From Lineus longissimus (Eukaryota > Nemertea > Pilidiophora > Heteronemertea > Lineidae): DNA of 64,000 bases. A model generated the notes under the pieces. It was given only the letters and a program-made list of their open reading frames with translations, made no database searches and had not been told where the DNA came from. Positions 1 to 15,000 of this stretch are shown piece by piece. A program made the position numbers and the translations under genes. The stretch covers positions 14,999,431-15,063,430 of the forward strand of contig NC_088322.1 in NCBI RefSeq assembly GCF_910592395.1, in the 5' to 3' direction. Each line of letters begins with the position of its first letter. The first letter of the stretch is position 1.

Positions 1-3000
1 ACGATGCAGTCCTCTACAAGCATTGGAGTATCAACAACTCCCTCCTCATCGATGCAGTCCTCTACAAGCATTGGAGTATCAACCACTCCCTCCTCAGCGA
101 TGCAGTCTTCGACAAGCATTGGAGTATCAACCACTCCCTCCTCATCGATGCAGACCTCGACAAGCATTGGAGTATCAACCACTCCCTCCTCGACAATGCA
201 GTCCACGACAAGCACTGGAGTATCAACCAGTCCCTCCTCATCAATTGAGACCTCGACAAGCATTGGAGTATCCACCACTCCCTCCTCATCGATGCAGTCC
301 TCGACAAGCATTGGGGTATCAACCACTCCCTTCTCATCGATGCAGTCCTCGACAAGCATTGGGGTATCAACCACTCCCTCCTCAACGATACAGTCCTCGA
401 CAAACATTGGAGTATCAACCACTCCCTCCTCATCGATGCAGTCCTCGACAAGCACTGGAGTATCAACCACACCCTCCTCATCGATGCAGCCCTCGACAAG
501 CATTGGGGTATCGACCACTCCCTCCTCATCGATGCAGTCCTCGACAAGCATTGGGGTATCAACCACTCCCTCCTCATCGATGCAGTCCTCGACAAGCACT
601 GGAGTATCTACCACACCCTCCTCATCGATGCAGCCCTCGACAAGCATTGGGGTATCAACCACTCCCTCCTCATCGATGCAGTCCTCGACAAGCATTGGGG
701 TATCAACCACTCCCTCCTCATCGATGCAGTCCTCGACAAGCATTGGGGTATCGACCACTCCCTCCTCATCAATGCAGTCCTCGACAAGCATTGGGGTATC
801 AACCACACCCTCCTCATCGATGCAGCCCTCGACAAGCATTGGGGTATCAACCACTCCCTCCTCATCGATGCAGTCCTCGACAAGCATTGGGGTATCAACC
901 ACTCCCTCCTCATCGATGCAGTCCTCGACAAGCATTGGAGTATCAACCACTCCCTCCTCATCGATGCAGTCCTCGACAAGCACTGGAGTATCAACCACAC
1001 CCTCCTCATCGATGCAGTCCTCGACAAGCATTGGAGTATCAATCACTCCCTCCTCATCGATGCAGTCCTCGACAAGCATTGGAGTATCAATCACTCCCTC
1101 CTCATCGATGCAGTCCTCGACAAGCATTGGGGTATCAACCACACTCTCCTCATCGATGCAGCCCTCGACAAGCACTGGAGTATCAACCACACCCTCCTCA
1201 TCGATGCAGCCCTCGACAAGCATTGGGGTATCGACCACTCCCTCCTCATCGATGCAGTCCTCGACAAGCATTGGGGTATCAACCACTCCCTCCTCATCGA
1301 TGCAGTCCTCGACAAGCACTGGAGTATCAACCACACCCTCCTCATCGATGCAGTCCTCGACAAGCATTGGAGTATCAATCACTCCCTCCTCATCGATGCA
1401 GTCCTCGACAAGCATTGGGGTATCAACCACACTCTCCTCATCGATGCAGCCCTCGACAAGCAGTGGAGTATCAACCACACCCTCCTCATCGATGCAGCCC
1501 TCGACAAGCATTGGGGTATCGACCACTCCCTCCTCATCGATGCAGTCCTCGACAAGCATTGGGGTATCAACCACTCCCTCCTCATCGATGCAGTCCTCGA
1601 CAAGCACTGGAGTATCAACCACACCCTCCTCATCGATGCAGTCCTCGACAAGCATTGGAGTATCAATCACTCCCTCTTCATCGATGCAGTCCTCGACAAG
1701 CATTGGAGTATCAATCACTCCCTCCTCATCGATGCAGTCCTCGACAAGCATTGGGGTATCAACCACGCCCTCCTCAACGATGCAGTCCTTGACAAGCATT
1801 GGAGTATCAACCACTCCCTCCTCAACAATGCAGACGTCGACAAGCATTGGAGTATCAACCACTCCCTCCTCAACGATGCAGACCTTGACAAGCATTGTGG
1901 CATCAACCAGTCCCTCCTCAGCGATGCAGTCCTCGACAAGCACTGGAGTATCAACCGCGCCTTCCACAACGATGCAATCCTCGACAAGCACTGGAGTATC
2001 AACCGCGCCCTCCTCAACGATGCAGTCGTCGACAAGCACTGGAGTATCAACCGCGCCCTCCTCAACGATGCAGTCCTCGACAAGCACTGGAGAATCAACC
2101 GCGCCCTCATCAACGATGCAGTCCTCGACAAGCACTGGAGTATCAACAGCACTCTCCTCAACGATGCAGTCCTCGACAAGCACTGGAGTATCAACCGCGC
2201 CCTCCTCAACGATGCAGTCCTCGACAAGCACTGGAGTATCAACCGCGCCCTCCTCAACGATGCAGTCCTCGACAAGCACTGGAGTATCAACCGCGCCCTC
2301 CTCAACGATGCAGTCCTTGACAAGCACTGGAGAATCAACCGCGCCCTCATCAACGATGCAGTCCTCGACAAGCACTGGAGTATCAACAGCACTCTCCTCA
2401 ACGATGCAGTCCTCGACAAGCACTGGAGTATCAACCGCGCCCTCCTCAACGATGCAGTCCTCGACAAGCACTGGAGTATCAACCGCGCCCTCCTCAACGA
2501 TGCAGTCGTCGACAAGCACTGGAGTATCAACCGCGCCCTCCTCAACGATGCAGTCCTTGACAAGCACTGGAGAATCAACCGCGCCCTCATCAACGATGCA
2601 GTCCTCGACAAGCACTGGAGTATCAACCACACCCTCCTCATCGATGCAGTCCTCGACAAGCATTGGAGTATCAATCACTCCCTCCTCATCGATGCAGTCC
2701 TCGACAAGCATTGGAGTATCAATCACTCCCTCCTCATCGATGCAGTCCTCGACAAGCATTGGGGTATCAACCACACTCTCCTCATCGATGCAGCCCTCGA
2801 CAAGCACTGGAGTATCAACCACACCCTCCTCATCGATGCAGCCCTCGACAAGCATTGGGGTATCGACCACTCCCTCCTCATCGATGCAGTCCTCGACAAG
2901 CATTGGGGTATCAACCACTCCCTCCTCATCGATGCAGTCCTCGACAAGCACTGGAGTATCAACCACACCCTCCTCATCGATGCAGTCCTCGACAAGCATT

Positions 3001-6000
3001 GGAGTATCAATCACTCCCTCCTCATCGATGCAGTCCTCGACAAGCATTGGGGTATCAACCACACTCTCCTCATCGATGCAGCCCTCGACAAGCAGTGGAG
3101 TATCAACCACACCCTCCTCATCGATGCAGTCCTCGACAAGCATTGGAGTATCAATCACTCCCTCCTCATCGATGCAGTCCTCGACAAGCATTGGAGTATC
3201 AATCACTCCCTCCTCATCGATGCAGTCCTCGACAAGCATTGGGGTATCAACCACACTCTCCTCATCGATGCAGCCCTCGACAAGCACTGGAGTATCAACC
3301 ACACCCTCCTCATCGATGCAGCCCTCGACAAGCATTGGGGTATCGACCACTCCCTCCTCATCGATGCAGTCCTCGACAAGCATTGGGGTATCAACCACTC
3401 CCTCCTCATCGATGCAGTCCTCGACAAGCACTGGAGTATCAACCACACCCTCCTCATCGATGCAGTCCTCGACAAGCATTGGAGTATCAATCACTCCCTC
3501 CTCATCGATGCAGTCCTCGACAAGCATTGGGGTATCAACCACACTCTCCTCATCGATGCAGCCCTCGACAAGCACTGGAGTATCAACCACACCCTCCTCA
3601 TCGATGCAGCCCTCGACAAGCATTGGGGTATCGACCACTCCCTCCTCATCGATGCAGTCCTCGACAAGCATTGGGGTATCAACCACTCCCTCCTCATCGA
3701 TGCAGTCCTCGACAAGCACTGGAGTATCAACCACACCCTCCTCATCGATGCAGTCCTCGACAAGCATTGGAGTATCAATCACTCCCTCCTCATCGATGCA
3801 GTCCTCGACAAGCATTGGGGTATCAACCACACTCTCCTCATCGATGCAGCCCTCGACAAGCAGTGGAGTATCAACCACACCCTCCTCATCGATGCAGCCC
3901 TCGACAAGCATTGGGGTATCGACCACTCCCTCCTCATCGATGCAGTCCTCGACAAGCATTGGGGTATCAACCACTCCCTCCTCATCGATGCAGTCCTCGA
4001 CAAGCACTGGAGTATCAACCACACCCTCCTCATCGATGCAGTCCTCGACAAGCATTGGAGTATCAATCACTCCCTCTTCATCGATGCAGTCCTCGACAAG
4101 CATTGGAGTATCAATCACTCCCTCCTCATCGATGCAGTCCTCGACAAGCATTGGGGTATCAACCACGCCCTCCTCAACGATGCAGTCCTTGACAAGCATT
4201 GGAGTATCAACCACTCCCTCCTCAACAATGCAGACGTCGACAAGCATTGGAGTATCAACCACTCCCTCCTCAACGATGCAGACCTTGACAAGCATTGTGG
4301 CATCAACCAGTCCCTCCTCAGCGATGCAGTCCTCGACAAGCACTGGAGTATCAACCGCGCCTTCCACAACGATGCAATCCTCGACAAGCACTGGAGTATC
4401 AACCGCGCCCTCCTCAACGATGCAGTCGTCGACAAGCACTGGAGTATCAACCGCGCCCTCCTCAACGATGCAGTCCTTGACAAGCACTGGAGAATCAACC
4501 GCGCCCTCATCAACGATGCAGTCCTCTACAAGCACTGGAGTATCAACAGCACTCTCCTCAACGATGCAGTCCTCGACAAGCACTGGAGTATCAACCGCGC
4601 CCTCCTCAACGATGCAGTCCTCTACAAGCACTGGAGTATCAACCTCGCCCTCCTCACCGATGCAGTCCTCTACAAGCACTGGAGTATCAACCGCGCCCTC
4701 CTCAACGATGCAGTCCTCTACAAGCATTGGAGTATCAACCACTCCCTCCTCACCGATGCAGTCCTCTACAAGCACTGGAGTATCAACCACTCCCTCCTCA
4801 CCGATGCAGTCCTCGACAAGCATTGGGGTATCGACCACTCCCTCCTCAACGATGCAGTCCTCGACAAGCATTGGAGTATCAACCACTCCCTCCTCATCGA
4901 TGCAGTCCTCGACAAGCATTGGGGTATCAACCACTCCCTCCTCAACGATACAGTCCTCGACAACCATTGGAGTATCCACCACTCCCTCCTCAACGATGCA
5001 GTCCACGACAAGCATTAAAGTATCGACCACCCCCTCCTCAACGATGCAGTCCTCTACAAGCATTGGAGTATCAACAACTCCCTCCTCATCGATGCAGTCC
5101 TCTACAAGCATTGGAGTATCAACCACTCCCTCCTCAGCGATGCAGTCTTCGACAAGCATTGGAGTATCAACCACTCCCTCCTCATCGATGCAGACCTCGA
5201 CAAGCATTGGAGTATCAACCACTCCCTCCTCGACAATGCAGTCCACGACAAGCACTGGAGTATCAACCAGTCCCTCCTCATCGATTGAGACCTCGACAAG
5301 CATTGGAGTATCCACCACTCCCTCCTCATCGATGCAGTCCTCGACAAGCATTGGGGTATCAACCACTCCCTCCTCATCGATGCAGTCCTCGACAAGCATT
5401 GGGGTATCAACCACTCCCTCCTCAACGATACAGTCCTCGACAAACATTGGAGTATCAACCACTCCCTCCTCATCGATGCAGTCCTCGACAAGCACTGGAG
5501 TATCAACCACACCCTCCTCATCGATGCAGCCCTCGACAAGCATTGGGGTATCAACCACTCCCTCCTCATCGATGCAGTCCTCGACAAGCACTGGAGTATC
5601 AACCACACCCTCCTCATCGATGCAGTCCTCGACAAGCATTGGAGTATCAATCACTCCCTCTTCATCGATGCAGTCCTCGACAAGCATTGGAGTATCAATC
5701 ACTCCCTCCTCATCGATGCAGTCCTCGACAAGCATTGGGGTATCAACCACGCCCTCCTCAACGATGCAGTCCTTGACAAGCATTGGAGTATCAACCACTC
5801 CCTCCTCAACAATGCAGACGTCGACAAGCATTGGAGTATCAACCACTCCCTCCTCAACGATGCAGACCTTGACAAGCATTGTGGCATCAACCAGTCCCTC
5901 CTCAGCGATGCAGTCCTCGACAAGCACTGGAGTATCAACCGCGCCCTCCACAACGATGCAATCCTCGACAAGCACTGGAGTATCAACCGCGCCCTCCTCA

Positions 6001-9000
6001 ACGATGCAGTCGTCGACAAGCACTGGAGTATCAACCGCGCCCTCCTCAACGATGCAGTCCTTGACAAGCACTGGAGAATCAACCGCGCCCTCATCAACGA
6101 TGCAGTCCTCGACAAGCACTGGAGTATCAACCGCACTCTCCTCAACGATGCAGTCCTCGACAAGCACTGGAGTATCAACCGCGCCCTCCTCAACGATGCA
6201 GTCCTCGACAAGCACTGGAGTATCAACCGCGCCCTCCTCAACGATGCAGTCCTCGACAAGCACTGGAGTATCAACCACGCCCTCCTCAACGATGCAGTCC
6301 TCTACAAGCACTGGAGTATCAACCTCGCCCTCATCACCGATGCAGTCCTCTACAAGCACTGGAGTATCAACCGCGCCCTCCTCAACGATGCAGTCCTCTA
6401 CAAGCATTGGAGTATCAACCACTCCCTCCTCACCGATGCAGTCCTCTACAAGCACTGGAGTATCAACCACTCCCTCCTCACCGATGCAGTCCTCGACAAG
6501 CATTGGGGTATCGACCACTCCCTCCTCAACGATGCAGTCCTCGACAAGCATTGGAGTATCAACCACTCCCTCCTCATCGATGCAGTCCTCGACAAGCATT
6601 GGGATATCAACCACTCCCTCCTCAACGATACATTCCTCGACAACCATTGGAGTATCCACCACTCCCTCCTTAACGATGCAGTCCACGACAAGCATTAAAG
6701 TATCGACCACCCCCTCCTCAACGATGCAGTCCTCTACAAGCATTGGAGTATCAACAACTCCCTCTTCATCGATGCAGTCCTCTACAAGCATTGGAGTATC
6801 AACCACTCCCTCCTCAGCGATGCAGTCTTCGACAAGCATTGGAGTATCAACCACTCCCTCCTCATCGATGCAGACCTCGACAAGCATTGGAGTATCAACC
6901 ACTTCCTCCTCGACAATGCAGTCCACGACAAGCACTGGAGTATCAACCAGTCCCTCCTCATCGATTGAGACCTCGACAAGCATTGGAGTATCCACCACTC
7001 CCTCCTCAACGATGCAGTCCTCGACAAGCATTGGAGTATCAACCACTCCCTCCTCATCGATGCAGTCCTCGACAAGCATTGGGGTATCAACCACTCCCTC
7101 CTCAACGATACAGTCCTCGACAACCATTGGAGTATCCACCACTCCCTCCTCAACGATGCAGTCCACGACAAGCATTAAAGTATCGACCACCCCCTCCTCA
7201 ACGATGCAGTCCTCTACAAGCATTGGAGTATCAACAACTCCCTCCTCATCGATGCAGTCCTCTACAAGCATTGGAGTATCAACCACTCCCTCCTCAGCGA
7301 TGCAGTCTTCGACAAGCATTGGAGTATCAACCACTCCCTCCTCATCGATGCAGACCTCGACAAGCATTGGAGTATCAACCACTCCCTCCTCGACAATGCA
7401 GTCCACGACAAGCACTGGAGTATCAACCAGTCCCTCCTCATCGATTGAGACCTCGACAAGCATTGGAGTATCCACCACTCCCTCCTCATCGATGCAGTCC
7501 TCGACAAGCATTGGGGTATCAACCACTCCCTTCTCATCGATGCAGTCCTCGACAAGCATTGGGGTATCAACCACTCCCTCCTCAACGATACAGTCCTCGA
7601 CAAACATTGGAGTATCAACCACTCCCTCCTCATCGATGCAGTCCTCGACAAGCACTGGAGTATCAACCACACCCTCCTCATCGATGCAGCCCTCGACAAG
7701 CATTGGGGTATCAACCACTCCCTCCTCATCGATGCAGTCCTCGACAAGCACTGGAGTATCAACCACACCCTCCTCATCGATGCAGTCCTCGACAAGCATT
7801 GGAGTATCAATCACTCCCTCTTCATCGATGCAGTCCTCGACAAGCATTGGAGTATCAATCACTCCCTCCTCATCGATGCAGTCCTCGACAAGCATTGGGG
7901 TATCAACCACGCCCTCCTCAACGATGCAGTCCTTGACAAGCATTGGAGTATCAACCACTCCCTCCTCAACAATGCAGACGTCGACAAGCATTGGAGTATC
8001 AACCACTCCCTCCTCAACGATGCAGACCTTGACAAGCATTGTGGCATCAACCAGTCCCTCCTCAGCGATGCAGTCCTCGACAAGCACTGGAGTATCAACC
8101 GCGCCCTCCTCAACGATGCAGTCCTCGACAAGCACTGGAGTATCAACCGCGCCCTCCTCAACGATGCAGTCGTCGACAAGCACTGGAGTATCAACCGCGC
8201 CCTCCTCAACGATGCAGTCCTTGACAAGCACTGGAGAATCAACCGCGCCCTCATCAACGATGCAGTCCTCGACAAGCACTGGAGTATCAACAGCACTCTC
8301 CTCAACGATGCAGTCCTCGACAAGCACTGGAGTATCAACCGCGCCCTCCTCAACGATGCAGTCCTCGACAAGCACTGGAGTATCAACCGCGCCCTCCTCA
8401 ACGATGCAGTCCTCGACAAGCACTGGAGTATCAACCACGCCCTCCTCAACGATGCAGTCCTCTACAAGCACTGGAGTATCAACCTCGCCCTCATCACCGA
8501 TGCAGTCCTCTACAAGCACTGGAGTATCAACCGCGCCCTCCTCAACGATGCAGTCCTCTACAAGCATTGGAGTATCAACCACTCCCTCCTCACCGATGCA
8601 GTCCTCTACAAGCACTGGAGTATCAACCACTCCCTCCTCACCGATGCAGTCCTCGACAAGCATTGGGGTATCGACCACTCCCTCCTCAACGATGCAGTCC
8701 TCGACAAGCATTGGAGTATCAACCACTCCCTCCTCATCGATGCAGTCCTCGACAAGCATTGGGATATCAACCACTCCCTCCTCAACGATACAGTCCTCGA
8801 CAACCATTGGAGTATCCACCACTCCCTCCTCAACGATGCAGTCCACGACAAGCATTAAAGTATCGACCACCCCCTCCTCAACGATGCAGTCCTCTACAAG
8901 CATTGGAGTATCAACAACTCCCTCCTCATCGATGCAGTCCTCTACAAGCATTGGAGTATCAACCACTCCCTCCTCAGCGATGCAGTCTTCGACAAGCATT

Positions 9001-12000
9001 GGAGTATCAACCACTCCCTCCTCATCGATGCAGACCTCGACAAGCATTGGAGTATCAACCACTTCCTCCTCGACAATGCAGTCCACGACAAGCACTGGAG
9101 TATCAACCAGTCCCTCCTCATCGATTGAGACCTCGACAAGCATTGGAGTATCCACCACTCCCTCCTCATCGATGCAGTCCTCGACAAGCATTGGGGTATC
9201 AACCACTCCCTTCTCATCGATGCAGTCCTCGACAAGCATTGGGGTATCAACCACTCCCTCCTCAACGATACAGTCCTCGACAAACATTGGAGTATCAACC
9301 ACTCCCTCCTCATCGATGCAGTCCTCGACAAGCACTGGAGTATCAACCATACCCTCCTCATCGATGCAGCCCTCGACAAGCATTGGGGTATCGACCACTC
9401 CCTCCTCATCGATGCAGTCCTCGACAAGCATTGGGGTATCAACCACTCCCTCCTCATCGATGCAGTCCTCGACAAGCACTGGAGTATCTACCACACCCTC
9501 CTCATCGATGCAGCCCTCGACAAGCATTGGGGTATCAACCACTCCCTCCTCATCGATGCAGTCCTCGACAAGCATTGGGGTATCAACCACTCCCTCCTCA
9601 TCGATGCAGTCCTCGACAAGCATTGGGGTATCAACCACTCCCTCCTCATCGATGCAGTCCTCGACAAGCATTGGGGTATCAACCACACCCTCCTCATCGA
9701 TGCAGCCCTCGACAAGCATTGGGGTATCAACCACTCCCTCCTCATCGATGCAGTCCTCGACAAGCATTGGGGTATCAACCACTCCCTCCTCATCGATGCA
9801 GTCCTCGACAAGCATTGGAGTATCAACCACTCCCTCCTCATCGATGCAATCCTCGACAAGCACTGGAGTATCAACCACACCCTCCTCATCGATGCAGTCC
9901 TCGACAAGCATTGGAGTATCAATCACTCCCTCCTCATCGATGCAGTCCTCGACAAGCATTGGAGTATCAATCACTCCTTCCTCATCGATGCAGTCCTCGA
10001 CAAGCATTGGGGTATCAACCACACTCTCCTCATCGATGCAGCCCTCGACAAGCACTGGAGTATCAACCACACCCTCCTCATCGATGCAGCCCTCGACAAG
10101 CATTGGGGTATCGACCACTCCCTCCTCATCGATGCAGTCCTCGACAAGCATTGGGGTATCAACCACTCCCTCCTCATCGTTGCAGTCCTCGACAAGCACT
10201 GGAGTATCAACCACACCCTCCTCATCGATGCACCCCTCGACAAGCATTGGAGTATCAATCACTCCCTCCTCATCGAGGCAGTCCTCGACAAGCATTGGGG
10301 TATCAACCACACCCTCCTCATCGATGCAGTCCTCGACAAGCATTGGAGTATCAATCACTCCCTCTTCATCGATGCAGTCCTCGACAAGCATTGGAGTATC
10401 AATCACTCCCTCCTCATCGATGCAGTCCTCGACAAGCATTGGGGTATCAACCACGCCCTCCTCAACGATGCAGTCCTTGACAAGCATTGGAGTATCAACC
10501 ACTCCCTCCTCAACAATGCAGACGTCGACAAGCATTGGAGTATCAACCACTCCCTCCTCAACGATGCAGACCTTGACAAGCATTGTGGCATCAACCAGTA
10601 CCTCCTCAGCGATGCAGTCCTCGACAAGCACTGGAGTATCAACCGCGCCCTCCACAACGATGCAATCCTCGACAAGCACTGGAGTATCAACCGCGCCCTC
10701 CTCAACGATGCAGTCGTCGACAAGCACTGGAGTATCAACCGCGCCCTCCTCAACGATGCAGTCCTTGACAAGCACTGGAGAATCAACCGCGCCCTCCTCA
10801 ACGATGCAGTCGTCGACAAGCACTGGAGTATCAACCACTCCCTCCTCACCGATGCAGTCCTCGACAAGCATTGGGGTATCGACCACTCCCTCCTCACCGA
10901 TGCAGTCCTCTACAAGCATTGGAGTATCAACCACTCCCTCCTCACCGATGCAGTCCTCTACAAGCACTGGAGTATCAACCACTCCCTCCTCACCGATGCA
11001 GTCCTCGACAAGCATTGGGGTATCGACCACTCCCTCCTCAACGATGCAGTCCTCGACAAGCATTGGAGTATCAACCACTCCCTCCTCATCGATGCAGTCC
11101 TCGACAAGCATTGGGGTATCAACCACTCCCTCCTCAACGATACAGTCCTCGACAACCATTGGAGTATCCACCACTCCCTCCTCAACGATGCAGTCCACGA
11201 CAAGCATTAAAGTATCGACCACCCCCTCCTCAACGATGCAGTCCTCTACAAGCATTGGAGTATCAACAACTCCCTCCTCATCGATGCAGTCCTCTACAAG
11301 CATTGGAGTATCAACCACTCCCTCCTCAGCGATGCAGTCTTCGACAAGCATTGGAGTATCAACCACTCCCTCCTCATCGATGCAGACCTCGACAAGCATT
11401 GGAGTATCAACCACTCCCTCCTCGACAATGCAGTCCACGACAAGCACTGGAGTATCAACCAGTCCCTCCTCATCGATTGAGACCTCGACAAGCATTGGAG
11501 TATCCACCACTCCCTCCTCATCGATGCAGTCCTCGACAAGCATTGGGGTATCAACCACTCCCTTCTCATCGATGCAGTCCTCGACAAGCATTGGGGTATC
11601 AACCACTCCCTCCTCAACGATACAGTCCTCGACAAACATTGGAGTATCAACCACTCCCTCCTCATCGATGCAGTCCTCGACAAGCACTGGAGTATCAACC
11701 ACACCCTCCTCATCGATGCAGCCCTCGACAAGCATTGGGGTATCGACCACTCCCTCCTCATCGATGCAGTCCTCGACAAGCATTGGGGTATCAACCACTC
11801 CCTCCTCATCGATGCAGTCCTCGACAAGCACTGGAGTATCTACCACACCCTCCTCATCGATGCAGCCCTCGACAAGCATTGGGGTATCAACCACTCCCTC
11901 CTCATCGATGCAGTCCTCGACAAGCATTGGGGTATCAACCACTCCCTCCTCATCGATGCAGTCCTCGACAAGCATTGGGGTATCGACCACTCCCTCCTCA

Positions 12001-15000
12001 TCGATGCAGTCCTCGACAAGCATTGGGGTATCAACCACACCCTCCTCATCGATGCAGCCCTCGACAAGCATTGGGGTATCAACCACTCCCTCCTCATCGA
12101 TGCAGTCCTCGACAAGCATTGGGGTATCAACCACTCCCTCCTCATCGATGCAGTCCTCGACAAGCATTGGAGTATCAACCACTCCCTCCTCATCGATGCA
12201 GTCCTCGACAAGCACTGAAGTATCAACCACACCCTCCTCATCGATGCAGTCCTCGACAAGCATTGGAGTATCAATCACTCCCTCCTCATCGATGCAGTCC
12301 TCGACAAGCATTGGAGTATCAATCACTCCTTCCTCATCGATGCAGTCCTCGACAAGCATTGGGGTATCAACCACACTCTCCTCATCGATGCAGCCCTCGA
12401 CAAGCACTGGAGTATCAACCACACCCTCCTCATCGATGCAGCCCTCGACAAGCATTGGGGTATCGACCACTCCCTCCTCATCGATGCAGTCCTCGACAAG
12501 CATTGGGGTATCAACCACTCCCTCCTCATCGTTGCAGTCCTCGACAAGCACTGGAGTATCAACCACACCCTCCTCATCGATGCACCCCTCGACAAGCATT
12601 GGAGTATCAATCACTCCCTCCTCATCGAGGCAGTCCTCGACAAGCATTGGGGTATCAACCACACCCTCCTCATCGATGCAGCCCTCGACAAGCACTGGAG
12701 TATCAACCACACCCTCCTCATCGATGCAGCCCTCGACAAGCATTGGGGTATCAGCCACACCCTCCTCATCGATGCAGCCCTCGACAAGCATTGGGGTATC
12801 AACCACACCCTCCTCATCGATGCAGTCCTCTACAAGCACTGGAGTATCAGCCACTCCCTCCTCATCGATGCAGTCCTCGACAAGCATTGGAGTATCAACC
12901 ACTCCCTCCTCATCGATGCAGTCCTCGACAAGCACTGGAGTATCAACCACACCCTCCTCATCGATGCAGTCCTCGACAAGCATTGGAGTATCAATCACTC
13001 CCTCCTCATCGATGCAGTCCTCGACAAGCATTGGAGTATCAATCACTACCTCCTCATCGATGCAGTCCTCGACAAGCATTGGGGTATCAACCACGCCCTC
13101 CTCAACGATGCAGTCCTTGACAAGCATTGGAGTATCAACCACTCCCTCCTCAACAATGCAGACGTCGACAAGCATTGGAGTATCAACCACTCCCTCCTCA
13201 ACGATGCAGACCTTGACAAGCATTGTGGCATCAACCAGTCCCTCCTCAGCGATGCAGTCCTCGACAAGCACTGGAGTATCAACCGCGCCCTCCACAACGA
13301 TGCAATCCTCGACAAGCACTGGAGTATCAACCGCGCCCTCCTCAACGATGCAGTCGTCGACAAGCACTGGAGTATCAACCGCGCCCTCCTCAACGATGCA
13401 GTCCTTGACAAGCACTGGAGAATCAACCGCGCCCTCATCAACGATGCAGTCCTCGACAAGCACTGGAGTATCAACAGCACTCTCCTCAACGATGCAGTCC
13501 TCGACAAGCACTGGAGTATCAACCGCGCCCTCCTCAACGATGCAGTCCTCGACAAGCACTGGATTATCAACCGCGCCCTCCTCAACGATGCAGTCCTCGA
13601 CAAGCACTGGAGTATCAACCGCGCCCTCCTCAACGATGCAGTCCTCGACAAGCACTGGAGTATCAACCACGCCCTCCTCAACGATGCAGTCCTTGACAAG
13701 CACTGGAGAATCAACCGCGCCCTCATCAACGATGCAGTCCTCGACAAGCACTGGAGTATCAACAGCACTCTCCTCAACGATGCAGTCCTCGACAAGCACT
13801 GGAGTATCAACCGCGCCCTCCTCAACGATGCAGTCCTCGACAAGCACTGGAGTATCAACCGCGCCCTCCTCAACGATGCAGTCCTCGACAAGCACTGGAG
13901 TATCAACCACGCCCTCCTCAACGATGCAGTCCTCTACAAGCACTGGAGTATCAACCTCGCCCTCCTCACCGATGCAGTCCTCTACAAGCACTGGAGTATC
14001 AACCGCGCCCTCCTCAACGATGCAGTCCTCTACAAGCATTGGAGTATCAACCACTCCCTCCTCACCGATGCAGTCCTCTACAAGCACTGGAGTATCAACC
14101 ACTCCCTCCTCACCGATGCAGTCCTCGACAAGCATTGGGGTATCGACCACTCCCTCCTCAACGATGCAGTCCTCGACAAGCATTGGAGTATCAACCACTC
14201 CCTCCTCATCGATGCAGTCCTCTACAAGCATTGGGGTATCAACCACTCCCTCCTCAACGATACAGTCCTCGACAACCATTGGAGTATCCACCACTCCCTC
14301 CTCAACGATGCAGTCCACGACAAGCATTAAAGTATCGACCACCCCCTCCTCAACGATGCAGTCCTCTACAAGCATTGGAGTATCAACAACTCCCTCCTCA
14401 TCGATGCAGTCCTCTACAAGCATTGGAGTATCAACCACTCCCTCCTCAGCGATGCAGTCTTCGACAAGCATTGGAGTATCAACCACTCCCTCCTCATCGA
14501 TGCAGACCTCGACAAGCATTGGAGTATCAACCACTCCCTCCTCGACAATGCAGTCCACGACAAGCACTGGAGTATCAACCAGTCCCTCCTCATCGATTCA
14601 GACCTCGACAAGCATTGGAGTATCCACCACTCCCTCCTCATCGATGCAGTCCTCGACAAGCATTGGGGTATCAACCACTCCCTTCTCATCGATGCAGTCC
14701 TCGACAAGCATTGGGGTATCAACCACTCCCTCCTCAACGATACAGTCCTCGACAAACATTGGAGTATCAACCACTCCCTCCTCATCGATGCAGTCCTCGA
14801 CAAGCACTGGAGTATCAACCACACCCTCCTCATCGATGCAGCCCTCGACAAGCATTGGGGTATCGACCACTCCCTCCTCATCGATGCAGTCCTCGACAAG
14901 CATTGGGGTATCAACCACTCCCTCCTCATCGATGCAGCCCTCGACAAGCATTGGGGTATCAACCACTCCCTCCTCATCGATGCAGTCCTCGACAAGCATT

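Noticed and set aside
23-4192. Second sense frame in mucin A encoding Gln/Pro/Arg-rich repeats
   Set aside because: This frame is broken by stops many times (for example near 1793), whereas the Ser/Thr frame is open for all 19.6 kb and joins in phase to the SEA exons.
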